Positions 1-7,793 are shown, counted from the first letter of the stretch. The stretch: 14,270 nucleotides of DNA from Bacteroidales bacterium (GCA_024762915.1 JANTGL010000036.1:1-14270), one strand, 5' to 3'. The notes: a model not told the origin generated them from the sequence alone. Numbers and translations: made by a program.

Positions 1-2576
1 AAAGGATACCCGATTGCCAAATAAAAAGACCAATCATCGTAACCGATTTTTCGGTTAACTCCGTATATCCAACGATTATGAAGAGGTAAGGAAGGATCGA
101 TTAATTTTATTCCCATATCAGCTCTGAGCAGAACAAATCCTAAATCGAAACGTAAACCGTAACCGGTTCCGACGGCTATTTCTTTGTAGAACGTATTAAA
201 ATTAAATTTTGCACCGGGACGAATATCCTGATCATTTATTGCCCAAATATTGCCTGCATCAACAAATAAAGCACCTTCCAATTTCCAAAATAATTTCATC
301 CGGTATTCAATATTTGCTTCTATACGAATATCAGCAGTTTGATTCGGATAACTTTCAAGCGTGTCATTTTGAATATAAGAACCCGGACCTAATGTGCGAT
401 TCTGCCAGGCTCTGATACTGTTTGCTCCTCCGACAAAATAGCGTTCTCCGAAAGGAACAACTTTCAAATTCCCGTAAGGCAAAGCTGCTCCGGCAAAAAT
501 TCTGAATGCAATTTTATCATTTTCTCTTACCAGTTTTTTATGAAATCGAAATTCAATATCTTCTTTTACAAATTGAGCATACACAATATTATTGACTTGA
601 TAACTTCCGTCTGTTTTCGGTTGATCGAACCACTTCATTAGCGCAGACAAACTGTTTCCGGCTAATTTCGTTGTCATCATCAACAGAACTGTATTGTTTT
701 TTCCTTTAAGAAACTGATTATTGAAGGTAAATTTATAGGAAGAACCGAAAACAAAATGCGTTTCGTATGTATCTTTTAATTGAAGACGTGTTATATAATT
801 TAAAAATTCGGTTGTGGCATTTCTTAAATCGACAACATCCGTTGTTACGGGTAAAAATGTATGTCCGATTGTTTGAGTAGAATTCCAATAATAACCGATA
901 TTTCCTCCTGCAACCGTATAAGTATAATCCGGGCGCAGTAAAAAATTATAATTCGCCGAAATGATTGTTTTCGGATTGCGTCTTTTAATAAACTTTTTCA
1001 TCGGAACAGGAGCCATTAATCTTGGAAAATTTAAGCTGAAATTTATTCCGAATTCACGACTGTTGAAAAAGCCCGTCGTATCACTTTCTATCCATGATTT
1101 ATCCTTTGTCAGTCGCTTAAATGCTACTTTGGTTCCTAAGTTTAAAACCCCGGAATTTCTGAAAATATTATTATGTGTAAATGAAAAATTTCCGCCTACT
1201 CCGAAATTACCGGATGTGTTTGTTAATTCGAAAGCGGTGTTTGTTGATTTTAATTTTGATTGAGTTAAACGTATTTCACAATTTAACATCGTAATTGTAT
1301 CTGTGTTAGAGTTCTCTGATTTTATTTCGGTAAATTTAACATTTGCGATTTGAATAATCGGTAATGACGCAAGATAACGATAGGTTGCATTTACATCTTT
1401 CAAATTAAAAAGTTTACCGGCTTTTATATAAAGACCTCTGACAATGGCCTTGGGATTTATTCTCGGCATTTTATTATACAAAAAATGGTATTTTACATCA
1501 TCTTTATCATAATAAATCAGAGTGTCAAATGTCAAAAAATAATGATCCTTTTCGGTTAAAGCAGTTTGAGCTTCAAAATACGAATAAATAAATACATTCT
1601 TAATAATATATTGTTTAAAAGCTGCTTTACTTATTTCTGTCGTATCTTTTTTAATATAGACATACAATTCATCTGATTTATGTTTAGATATCGTATCAGC
1701 CGAATAACTTATAAAATCTTTGGAAAAATTATAATAACCCTTATTTCTGAGAAAATTAGTAATCCGTTCACGTTCATTCTCCAAAGCATTTATATCCAAC
1801 CTATTGCCTTTTTTAAGTAACGAATGAATCGTATCTTTTAAAACCATTTCTTTTACTTTCTTATCATTAATATCATATAGGATGTCAGCAACTTTATGAA
1901 CTTGTTTCAAGTTTATTTTATAGATTGCTTTAACTTTCTTTTTATTAAGCTTATTTGTATCTGTTAAAATTTGAATATCAGAATTATAAAACCCTTTTCC
2001 TTTTAAAAAAATATTAATTTTGGTTTTATTTCTGTATTTATTATTTAATTTAAGCACGACAGGTTCTTCCCCAAATCGTCTTGTCCAATGTTCTTTATTA
2101 CAATCTTTTGCATCTAATCTCTCAATTTTATTTTGTAATCCGGAAAGTTTATGTGTTGTCCGTTTATATTTTTTTGATTCGGATGATAAATTTTCAGATT
2201 TTTTATCATAAAACCGTAATTTTTTTGTTAGCTTTTTGACCTTTTTTTGATTTAATTTATTACATCTTTTATTTTTAATCTCTTTTATTCGGTCAGCTTT
2301 TTTATCACTTTTGAGATTATATATAAGCAATCTTAAAGGCAGTATAAAAAATATTTTTGAATTCGGTCGGGGTTTCAGTATTTGTTCAATATCACTTTCT
2401 TTAAAACCGGATTTCTTTTCATTAAAGTGCTTATTCGTAATTTCAACCTTATTTTTCACCAGAAGTTGTTCGCTTTCAGGAATATTCTTGGTTATGTTAC
2501 AAGAAAATAAAAATGAAATCAATAATGCAAAAATTATTGAAATCGGATTAAAATGCTTTATTTTGTATCGTTGCAT
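1..2576 (-). CDS. tamL: TamL: BamA/TamA-family (Omp85) outer-membrane assembly lipoprotein, 3' end cut by window edge
   Basis: This is an Omp85-superfamily protein that helps build the outer membrane. It reads without a stop from ATG at 2576 down to base 1, about 859 residues. The N-terminus is a lipoprotein signal: a hydrophobic stretch at residues 11-24, then lipobox LFSC with Cys26. That is the Bacteroidota TamL pattern; TamA of proteobacteria is not lipidated. POTRA-like sequence fills roughly residues 27-420, interrupted by a very Lys-rich segment at about 90-165. A beta-barrel follows, containing the loop-6 region FGERYFVGGANSIRAW (Arg722) and then RTLGPG. The last visible residues, LAIGYP plus a codon beginning TT, look like the terminal aromatic residue of an outer-membrane barrel, so probably only one base and the stop are missing. 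The family call is firm; TamL rather than BamA rests on the lipobox and the neighbouring trmH-type gene. Confidence 0.9.
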   Translation of the reverse strand, partial: MQRYKIKHFNPISIIFALLISFLFSCNITKNIPESEQLLVKNKVEITNKHFNEKKSGFKESDIEQILKPRPNSKIFFILPLRLLIYNLKSDKKADRIKEIKNKRCNKLNQKKVKKLTKKLRFYDKKSENLSSESKKYKRTTHKLSGLQNKIERLDAKDCNKEHWTRRFGEEPVVLKLNNKYRNKTKINIFLKGKGFYNSDIQILTDTNKLNKKKVKAIYKINLKQVHKVADILYDINDKKVKEMVLKDTIHSLLKKGNRLDINALENERERITNFLRNKGYYNFSKDFISYSADTISKHKSDELYVYIKKDTTEISKAAFKQYIIKNVFIYSYFEAQTALTEKDHYFLTFDTLIYYDKDDVKYHFLYNKMPRINPKAIVRGLYIKAGKLFNLKDVNATYRYLASLPIIQIANVKFTEIKSENSNTDTITMLNCEIRLTQSKLKSTNTAFELTNTSGNFGVGGNFSFTHNNIFRNSGVLNLGTKVAFKRLTKDKSWIESDTTGFFNSREFGINFSLNFPRLMAPVPMKKFIKRRNPKTIISANYNFLLRPDYTYTVAGGNIGYYWNSTQTIGHTFLPVTTDVVDLRNATTEFLNYITRLQLKDTYETHFVFGSSYKFTFNNQFLKGKNNTVLLMMTTKLAGNSLSALMKWFDQPKTDGSYQVNNIVYAQFVKEDIEFRFHKKLVRENDKIAFRIFAGAALPYGNLKVVPFGERYFVGGANSIRAWQNRTLGPGSYIQNDTLESYPNQTADIRIEANIEYRMKLFWKLEGALFVDAGNIWAINDQDIRPGAKFNFNTFYKEIAVGTGYGLRFDLGFVLLRADMGIKLIDPSLPLHNRWIYGVNRKIGYDDWSFYLAIGYP
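2537..2565 (+). promoter_or_regulatory. Candidate promoter for the RNA methyltransferase, inside tamL
   Basis: TTG at 2537-2539 and TATTTTG at 2559-2565 are separated by 19 bases. The second element is one base short of TAnnTTTG. It would place the transcript start around 2572, about 20 bases before the ATG at 2595. Both elements fall in the tamL signal-peptide coding region, so base composition constrained by coding could mimic them. Confidence 0.3.
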
Positions 2577-2594
2577 ATAATTTAATAAGACATT

Positions 2595-3350
2595 ATGCTG
2601 TCAAAAAACAAAATTAAATTTTTTAATTCTTTAAAATTAAGAAAATTCAGAATAAAACATAATTTATTTCTTGCCGAAGGCGAAAAATTAGTTTTCAATT
2701 TGCTGCAATCAGAAATCAAGCCAAAATATATTCTGACCACATCTAAAGAACTCATTCCGACAGAAAAATATTATAATTTTGAAGTTTTTGAACTTACTGT
2801 TTCTGATATTAAAAAAATAAGTCAGTTAAAAACACCGCCGTCTGTTATCGGGATTTTTGAAATCCCTGATTATAAAATTAATTTTGCCGAAATTGAAAAT
2901 TCTTTAAGTATTTATTGTGATGACATTCAAAATCCGGGAAACCTGGGTACCATAATCAGAACTGCAGATTGGTTTGGCATCGGAACTGTTTTTTGCAGCG
3001 AAAATACCGTTGATGTTTATAATTCGAAAACAATTCAAGCTTCCATGGGATCAATTGCATCCGTAAAAATTCATTACATTAATAAATCGTATTTTTTCTC
3101 ATCTTTAAATAATAAAATCCCTGTTTACGGCACTTTTTTAAAGGGGGACAATATTTATAATGCAAAATTAAGCAAATCCGGAATCATTATTATCGGAAAT
3201 GAAGGAAAGGGAATTTCTGAAGATCTCAATTCGTATATTACAAACAGATTATTTATTCCTGACTTTAACACGAAAATCAAATCTGCAGAATCACTTAATG
3301 CATCTGTTGCTGCTGCCGTCGTTTGCTCGGAATTTAAACGAAGAAAATAA
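2595..3350 (+). CDS. SpoU/TrmH-family RNA 2'-O-methyltransferase
   Basis: This SPOUT-class enzyme uses S-adenosylmethionine to methylate ribose 2'-OH in tRNA or rRNA. It has 251 residues, normal for two-domain members (RlmB/TsnR-like). Residues 1-95 look like the N-terminal substrate-binding domain, with an early LAEGEKLV-type segment. The catalytic domain carries all three SpoU motifs: motif 1 NPGNLGTIIRTA at 113-124, with the conserved Asn and Arg; motif 2 IGNEGKGI at 200-207; motif 3 IP at 221-222 with AESLNASVAAA at 231-241. It is head to head with tamL, an arrangement I recall from other Bacteroidota. The substrate position cannot be read from sequence; 23S rRNA or tRNA are both possible. 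Start at 2595 is the first ATG and gives the expected N-terminus. Confidence 0.9.
   Translation: MLSKNKIKFFNSLKLRKFRIKHNLFLAEGEKLVFNLLQSEIKPKYILTTSKELIPTEKYYNFEVFELTVSDIKKISQLKTPPSVIGIFEIPDYKINFAEIENSLSIYCDDIQNPGNLGTIIRTADWFGIGTVFCSENTVDVYNSKTIQASMGSIASVKIHYINKSYFFSSLNNKIPVYGTFLKGDNIYNAKLSKSGIIIIGNEGKGISEDLNSYITNRLFIPDFNTKIKSAESLNASVAAAVVCSEFKRRK
2609..2616 (-). promoter_or_regulatory. Candidate -7 element for tamL, inside the trmH-type gene
   Basis: The minus strand reads TAATTTTG, an exact match to the Bacteroidota -7 consensus TAnnTTTG. Transcription would start near 2602, leaving a leader of about 25 bases before the tamL ATG at 2576. I see no good -33 TTTG at the usual spacing. The element lies within codons 5-8 of the divergent methyltransferase gene. 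Confidence 0.45.
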
Positions 3351-3378
3351 AAAAGACTGTCCCGGTATCAGAACAGTC
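3342..3378 (-). terminator. Rho-independent terminator for bcp-recA
   Basis: A 6-bp perfect stem, GACTGT at 3355-3360 with ACAGTC at 3373-3378 (plus strand), encloses a 12-base loop. Read on the minus strand it is followed by TTTTTTATTTTC, 25 bases past the recA stop. The T tract overlaps the stop of the convergent methyltransferase gene. On the plus strand the tract after the stem is weak, so it serves mainly recA. Confidence 0.75.
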
Positions 3379-3402
3379 CTTCTAAAATATAATTTACAGT
3401 TT

Positions 3403-4425
3403 TTATTCTTTCGGAGCTCCGTTTTTCATTCCGTCTCTTATTTTAGCTTCCAATTCATCAGCCAGCTCAACATTATCAATTAAAAGTTTTTTTACGGCTT
3501 CCCTGCCTTGTCCCAATTTTGTATCACCGTAGCTGTACCAAGATCCGCTTTTTTGGATAATTTCATACTCGGTTCCTAAATCAACAATTTCACCGATTTT
3601 TGAAATCCCTTCGCCGTACATGATATCAAATTCTGCTTTTTTAAAAGGCGGCGCTACTTTATTTTTAACCACTTTTACACGAGTTTTATTTCCTTTCACA
3701 TCCGTATCATCTTTTATTTGTCCGATTCTTCTTACATCCAACCTTACCGATGAATAAAATTTCAAGGCATTTCCGCCGGTTGTTGTTTCGGGATTACCGA
3801 ACATAACACCGATTTTTTCACGCAATTGATTTATAAAAATGACACAGGTATTTGTCTTTCCGATATTAGAAGTCAATTTTCTCAATGCCTGCGACATCAA
3901 ACGCGCTTGTAATCCCATTCTTGAATCGCCCATATCGCCTTCTATTTCAGCTCTCGGAGTTAAAGCTGCAACTGAATCAATTACAACAATATCAACGGCA
4001 CCGGAACGAATCAGATGATCCGTTATTTCCAAAGCTTGTTCACCGTTATCCGGTTGAGACACTAACAAATTATCAATATCAACACCTAAATTTCCTGCAT
4101 AGAAACTGTCAAAAGCATGTTCAGCATCAATAAATGCAGCAATACCTTCTTTTTTTTGAGTTTCTGCAATAATATGCAAAGCCAATGTGGTTTTCCCTGA
4201 AGATTCGGGACCGTATATCTCAATAACTCTTCCTTTGGGAACACCTCCTACTCCCAGAGCATAATCCAAACCGATTGATCCCGTAGAAATAGACGGAATA
4301 TCAAGAACGGCTCCGGAATCAAGTTTCATTATCGTTCCTTTTCCGAACTCTTTATCTATCTTATTAAGAGTTGATTGCAGCGCTTGTAATTTTGCAGACT
4401 TTATGTCTTCATCTTTTTTTGCCAT
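3403..4425 (-). CDS. recA: RecA recombinase
   Basis: This is the DNA strand-exchange ATPase for homologous recombination and the co-protease for LexA-type repressors. It has 340 residues. An N-terminal oligomerisation helix is followed by the P-loop GPESSGKT at 72-79, the catalytic region IDAEH with Glu102, Walker B VVIDSV near 147-152, and the L2 DNA-binding loop region starting at NQLREKIGVMFG (199-210) and NPETTTGG. The C-terminal domain runs to about 330. The tail is short compared with E. coli RecA (353 residues). The start MAKKDEDIKS is normal for Bacteroidota. The ATG lies 13 bases after the bcp stop, so the two genes are almost certainly one transcript, an order I recall from Bacteroides fragilis. 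A terminator follows at 3342-3378. I see no LexA-type box just upstream. Confidence 0.98.
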   Translation of the reverse strand: MAKKDEDIKSAKLQALQSTLNKIDKEFGKGTIMKLDSGAVLDIPSISTGSIGLDYALGVGGVPKGRVIEIYGPESSGKTTLALHIIAETQKKEGIAAFIDAEHAFDSFYAGNLGVDIDNLLVSQPDNGEQALEITDHLIRSGAVDIVVIDSVAALTPRAEIEGDMGDSRMGLQARLMSQALRKLTSNIGKTNTCVIFINQLREKIGVMFGNPETTTGGNALKFYSSVRLDVRRIGQIKDDTDVKGNKTRVKVVKNKVAPPFKKAEFDIMYGEGISKIGEIVDLGTEYEIIQKSGSWYSYGDTKLGQGREAVKKLLIDNVELADELEAKIRDGMKNGAPKE

Positions 4426-4438
4426 AATTATGTTTTTT

Positions 4439-4885
4439 TTATTCAGCCAAAGCTTTCATTATTTGTTCGTAATGTTCTTTTGTTTTTACCTTAGGAAATA
4501 TTTTTACAACTATTCCGTTTTCATCAATAATAAATGTTGTACGATGAACTCCCATATAGGTTTTTCCGTACATTTTCTTTTCACCCCAAACACCGAAATT
4601 GTTTAAAATTGTTTTTTCCGTATCCGGAATTAATTTAAAAGGTAAATCAAATTTCTCTATAAATTTTTTATGCTTTTCTTCCGAATCAGGACTGACACCG
4701 ATAACTTCAAAGCCGTCATTCTTTAATGCTTCATAATGTTCTTTCAAATTAAGTGCTTCGTTTGTGCATCCGGGAGTATTATCTTTCGGATAAAAATACA
4801 AAATCAGTTTTTTCCCTTTTAAGGTATCTTTGCTAATTATTTGCTCCAAGTCCGGAACTTTATCTCCTTCTTTAATTTTAATCAT
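4439..4885 (-). CDS. bcp: Bcp/PrxQ-type peroxiredoxin (thiol peroxidase), single-cysteine form
   Basis: This thioredoxin-fold peroxidase reduces hydrogen and organic peroxides. It has 148 residues from ATG 4885. The peroxidatic Cys40 sits in YPKDNTPGCT, and the conserved Arg is in VHRTTFIIDENG. Two differences from standard Bcp are visible. The resolving Cys five residues later (GCTxxAC) is replaced by Leu45, leaving one cysteine in the protein. The segment between the PDF-type motif and LKGKK is also about six residues shorter than usual. A longer reading from TTG 4942 adds 19 residues, but the -7 element at 4903-4910 places transcription downstream of it and family members start near MIKI. 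It sits 13 bases upstream of recA, so it probably leads a bcp-recA operon. Confidence 0.93.
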   Translation of the reverse strand: MIKIKEGDKVPDLEQIISKDTLKGKKLILYFYPKDNTPGCTNEALNLKEHYEALKNDGFEVIGVSPDSEEKHKKFIEKFDLPFKLIPDTEKTILNNFGVWGEKKMYGKTYMGVHRTTFIIDENGIVVKIFPKVKTKEHYEQIMKALAE

Positions 4886-4902
4886 ATCAAATATTTTTAT
4901 TA

Positions 4903-4910
4903 CAAAAATA
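4903..4910 (-). promoter_or_regulatory. -7 element for the bcp-recA operon
   Basis: The minus strand reads TATTTTTG, an exact TAnnTTTG match. It predicts a start near 4896, with a leader of about 11 bases before ATG 4885. No -33 TTTG is visible at 19-21 bases. It supports the ATG over the upstream TTG start. Confidence 0.5.
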
Positions 4911-5041
4911 GAGGAAAATTTGAGTTTTTGACCTCCTTTCAAAAAAAAATAAAAAAATATTTAAAAAAGTGAAACCTTTTACAAGGATTTGCGTATATTT
5001 TAATAGAAAACTTTACTTGAATATTTTTAAAACATTAAGCA

Positions 5042-5146
5042 ATGGATGATCAAGCAAGTTATAATGAAACCAACGAAACAGAAGTTATTGTTGATGAATT
5101 ATTAGAAAAATTCATTCTGTTGACTTATAAAGAAAATAAAGACTAA
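5042..5146 (+). CDS. Small acidic 34-residue hypothetical protein
   Basis: I do not recognise this gene. ATG 5042 to TAA 5144-5146 encodes MDDQASYNETNETEVIVDEL followed by LEKFILLTYKENKD. The product is soluble and acidic; the second half could form an amphipathic helix, and there is no signal peptide, membrane segment or cysteine. Support for a real gene is indirect. The ATG is preceded by an A-rich leader as in neighbouring genes. The ORF stands alone in a gap between divergent bcp and convergent map. A strong terminator follows 52 bases after its stop. Weak -7-like sequences (TATATTTT at 4994-5001, TATTTTTA at 5022-5029) lie upstream. It could instead be part of a small non-coding RNA running from about 5005 to 5230. 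Confidence 0.45.
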   Translation: MDDQASYNETNETEVIVDELLEKFILLTYKENKD

Positions 5147-5198
5147 ATGTATCTCTCATAATACACAGTTAATATTCATAAATAAAATTTTAAGAATT

Positions 5199-5230
5199 AA
5201 AGACACAATTTAACAGATTGTGTCTTTTTA
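5199..5230. terminator. Strong bidirectional terminator between the 34-codon ORF and map
   Basis: AAAGACACAAT (5199-5209) pairs perfectly with ATTGTGTCTTT (5217-5227), an 11-bp stem with a 7-base loop. On the plus strand it continues as TTTTTATTT. On the minus strand, 7 bases past the map stop, it continues as TTTAATTC. It can therefore end transcripts from both sides. Confidence 0.85.
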
Positions 5231-5233
5231 TTT

Positions 5234-6025
5234 CTAACTAATCTCCAAGCCTCTTTTTTTTAAAACATTTTCTAATAAATCAAAAGTAGAAAGAATTTCA
5301 GATTTTCCGTTAACGATTGCAATATCATGTTCAAAGTGAGCCGAAGGCATCCCGTCGGCGGTTACGATTGTCCATCCGTCTGATAATTGCCTGACGGCTT
5401 TTTTCCCCAGATTTATCATCGGTTCAATGGCTATAACCATTCCTTCAACAATTTTGGCTCCTCTTCCTCGTTTCCCGTAGTTAGGTACCGAAGGATCTTC
5501 ATGTAAATCTCGACCTAATCCGTGTCCGGTAAGTTCTCTTACAACCGAATACCCCTCTTTTTGAACATAATCCTGAACGGCAAAACCGATATCACCGATT
5601 CGATTTCCGGATTTTGCAGCTTCAATACCTTTATTTAATGATTCTTTTGTAATTCTTAAAAGTTTAGAAATTTCCGGTTTAACCTCACCAATTTTAAAAG
5701 AATAAGCATGATCCCCGTGAAATCCGTTTTTAAACACACCGCAATCAACAGAAATGACATCACCGCTTTTTAAAATATAATCACCGGGAATGCCATGAAC
5801 AACTTCATCGTTTACGGACATACATAAAGTTGCAGGGAAACCGTGATATCCTTTAAATGATGGAACTCCTCCGTTATCCCTAATAAATTCTTCTGCTAAT
5901 TTATCCAATTTCCCGGTTGTTACACCTTCACCTATATATTCTGCTATTAATGCCAATGTCCTTGAAACAGATAAGGCACTTTCTCGCATTATTTCAATTT
6001 CTTCGTTTGTCTTAGTATATATCAT
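5234..6025 (-). CDS. map: Methionine aminopeptidase, type I
   Basis: This cytosolic metallopeptidase removes the initiator methionine from nascent proteins. From ATG 6025 it has 263 residues. All five metal ligands of the pita-bread fold are present: Asp94 (SVDCG), Asp105 (HGDHAY), His168 (TGHGLG), Glu201 (IEPM) and Glu232 (HFEHD). The active-site His78 (VVHGIPG) and His175 are also there. It lacks the N-terminal zinc-finger extension, so it is type Ia. An in-frame ATG at 6061 would add 12 residues, but the -7 element at 6043-6050 lies between the two ATGs and the family begins near MIYTKTNEEIEIM. It is transcribed apart from nhaD, whose terminator lies just upstream, and ends at the shared hairpin at 5199-5230. 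Confidence 0.96.
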   Translation of the reverse strand: MIYTKTNEEIEIMRESALSVSRTLALIAEYIGEGVTTGKLDKLAEEFIRDNGGVPSFKGYHGFPATLCMSVNDEVVHGIPGDYILKSGDVISVDCGVFKNGFHGDHAYSFKIGEVKPEISKLLRITKESLNKGIEAAKSGNRIGDIGFAVQDYVQKEGYSVVRELTGHGLGRDLHEDPSVPNYGKRGRGAKIVEGMVIAIEPMINLGKKAVRQLSDGWTIVTADGMPSAHFEHDIAIVNGKSEILSTFDLLENVLKKRGLEIS

Positions 6026-6042
6026 AATTCTAAAATAAGTTA

Positions 6043-6050
6043 CAAAGATA
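6043..6050 (-). promoter_or_regulatory. -7 element for map
   Basis: The minus strand reads TATCTTTG, an exact TAnnTTTG match. The predicted start is near 6036, about 11 bases before ATG 6025. No -33 match is visible; that position falls in the nhaD terminator. Confidence 0.5.
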
Positions 6051-6061
6051 AAATATTTCAT

Positions 6062-6092
6062 AAAAAAAGCGGGTATTCAAAAGATACCCGCT
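6062..6092 (-). terminator. Rho-independent terminator for nhaD
   Basis: AGCGGGTAT (6068-6076) pairs perfectly with ATACCCGCT (6084-6092), a 9-bp GC-containing stem with a 7-base loop. On the minus strand it is followed directly by a run of T (6062-6068). It lies 28 bases past the nhaD stop. Confidence 0.9.
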
Positions 6093-6120
6093 AAAAGATT
6101 TATTTTAATTTATTTTATCT

Positions 6121-7749
6121 TTATTCAATTTCATGCGGAGATTCAACATCTTCAACAATTTCTAAAAATGTTCCGTCTTTTCCGAAGCGAATATCATATA
6201 CTTCCCCATCTTTTTCAGCTTCAACAACATAACCAACGATATGTTTTTCGTTTTTACTGTATTTTTCAACTTCTTTAACAGAATAATCAGAAAATTCATC
6301 TGTAATTTTACTTTTGGCTATTTCAGGGATTTTATCTAAAGTAATAACTTTTGCTTCCAAACTTTCTTGCATAAGTTGTTCTTGTAAATAATAAGTTCCT
6401 GCCCCGGCAAAAAATCCGATTATAGCTAATAATGAAATTCGTTTCATATACCAAATAAAATCAATTTTTTCCATTCCCATAGCAGCTACTCCTGCAGCCG
6501 ATCCGATGATTAATATACTACCTCCGGTACCTGCCGTGTAAGCAATTAATTCCCAGAAAATACCGTCTTGCATAAATTGAACATGAAACTGATCAATCGG
6601 ATACATACCCATTGAAGCTGCCACTAAAGGTACATTATCAACAACAGATGATAATAAACCGATAATAATTGCAACCGGATAAACACCCAAGCCCCAATCC
6701 TTTAATGAAGTTGCTAATAAATCTAAATGTCCTGCAGATTCCAATGCGGCAACAGCCGTTAAAATTCCCAAGAAAAAGAAAATCGTAGGAACATCTACTT
6801 TTGTTAAAATAGAATTAACTGATAGTTTAAAATTACCTTCATATTTAGATCTGGTCTTTTTATGCATTATTTCAGTTGTTATCCACATGACACTTAAACC
6901 GAATAACATTCCGAGATAAGGAGGCAAATGAGTTACCGTTTTAAATACGGGAACGAATAATAATGCAGAAACACCCATCACCAACATCACAATTTGTTGT
7001 GTGGGAGTGGTTGTAACATCATGTTCTCCTGTCGGAACAATTTTCGGTCTGGTAACGTTTCCTTTTAAAGTAAAGCTCAAAATCAAAAGCGGAATAATCA
7101 TGGTAAACAAACTGGGAACAAAAAGTTTCATAATAATATTTGCTGTAGTTACCTGCCCGCCTATCCATAACATAATTGTTGTTACGTCACCAATCGGAGA
7201 AAATGCACCTCCGGCATTGGCAGCAACAACAACCATGGCTGCAAAAAACCATCGTGTTTGCTTATCATCAACTAATTTACGAAGTAATGCAATGATAACA
7301 ATTGTTGTTGTTAAATTATCAAGAACGGCAGACATAAAAAATGTCAGGATACTTAATACCCATAACAATTTAGATTTTTTTGTGGTTTTAATTTTATCCG
7401 TAATAATTTTAAATCCTTCATGTTGGTCTACAATTTCAACAATTGTCATTGCACCAAGCAAGAAAAATAAAATTGTAGAAATATCTGCTAAATGTTCCAT
7501 CACATCATGATGAACAATAAATTCTCTGGCACCTTCCGCTGTTTTTGACAAACTGGGATTCAATTCACTGAAATGATGCCATGCTCTGCTGTATCCGAGA
7601 CTTAAAATATCTTGCCCGTTCAATGCGTATAAAGCCCAAAGAACAGCACCCATCAACAAGGCAGAAGCCGCTTTATCAATTTTTATCGGATGTTCCAATG
7701 CGATCATCGTATATCCCAAAATAAAAATAACAACCATTAAAATAAACAT
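6121..7749 (-). CDS. nhaD: NhaD-type Na+/H+ antiporter with C-terminal PepSY-like domain
   Basis: This inner-membrane antiporter expels sodium in exchange for protons. It has 542 residues, longer than the roughly 440-490 usual for NhaD. Residues 1-460 are a polytopic membrane domain of the ion-transporter superfamily. They show the two pseudo-symmetric signatures LDNLTTT (143-149) and VVDNVPLV (369-376), plus NAGGAFSPIGDVTT (178-191) and TAGTGGSILIIGSAAG (405-420). Residues 467-542 form a separate hydrophilic tail resembling PepSY-like domains: LDKIPEIAKSKI, then a YVVEAEKDGEVYDIRF strand pair and DGTFLEI. I recall no such tail on standard NhaD. It is transcribed alone, with a -7 element at 7794-7801 and a strong terminator after it. 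Confidence 0.92.
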   Translation of the reverse strand: MFILMVVIFILGYTMIALEHPIKIDKAASALLMGAVLWALYALNGQDILSLGYSRAWHHFSELNPSLSKTAEGAREFIVHHDVMEHLADISTILFFLLGAMTIVEIVDQHEGFKIITDKIKTTKKSKLLWVLSILTFFMSAVLDNLTTTIVIIALLRKLVDDKQTRWFFAAMVVVAANAGGAFSPIGDVTTIMLWIGGQVTTANIIMKLFVPSLFTMIIPLLILSFTLKGNVTRPKIVPTGEHDVTTTPTQQIVMLVMGVSALLFVPVFKTVTHLPPYLGMLFGLSVMWITTEIMHKKTRSKYEGNFKLSVNSILTKVDVPTIFFFLGILTAVAALESAGHLDLLATSLKDWGLGVYPVAIIIGLLSSVVDNVPLVAASMGMYPIDQFHVQFMQDGIFWELIAYTAGTGGSILIIGSAAGVAAMGMEKIDFIWYMKRISLLAIIGFFAGAGTYYLQEQLMQESLEAKVITLDKIPEIAKSKITDEFSDYSVKEVEKYSKNEKHIVGYVVEAEKDGEVYDIRFGKDGTFLEIVEDVESPHEIE

Positions 7750-7793
7750 AACTTACTGATTTTTAGTTAATTAATAATTTCATAAAATATGTG

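Noticed and set aside
961..1263. 100-codon open frame on the plus strand inside tamL
   Set aside because: The minus strand here encodes an uninterrupted Omp85 protein whose frame continues on both sides.
4930..4939. Perfect Shine-Dalgarno-like AAAGGAGGTC on the minus strand upstream of bcp
   Set aside because: No start codon lies 5-12 bases downstream, it sits above the predicted transcript start, and Bacteroidota rarely use such sites.
4886..4942. N-terminal extension of Bcp from TTG 4942
   Set aside because: The -7 element at 4903-4910 falls inside it and the family begins at the ATG at 4885.
6026..6061. N-terminal extension of methionine aminopeptidase from ATG 6061
   Set aside because: The -7 element TATCTTTG lies within it, and type I enzymes begin near MIYTKTNEE.
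7001..7510. 169-codon open frame on the plus strand inside nhaD
   Set aside because: It is antisense to conserved NhaD motifs and has no family-like features or promoter.
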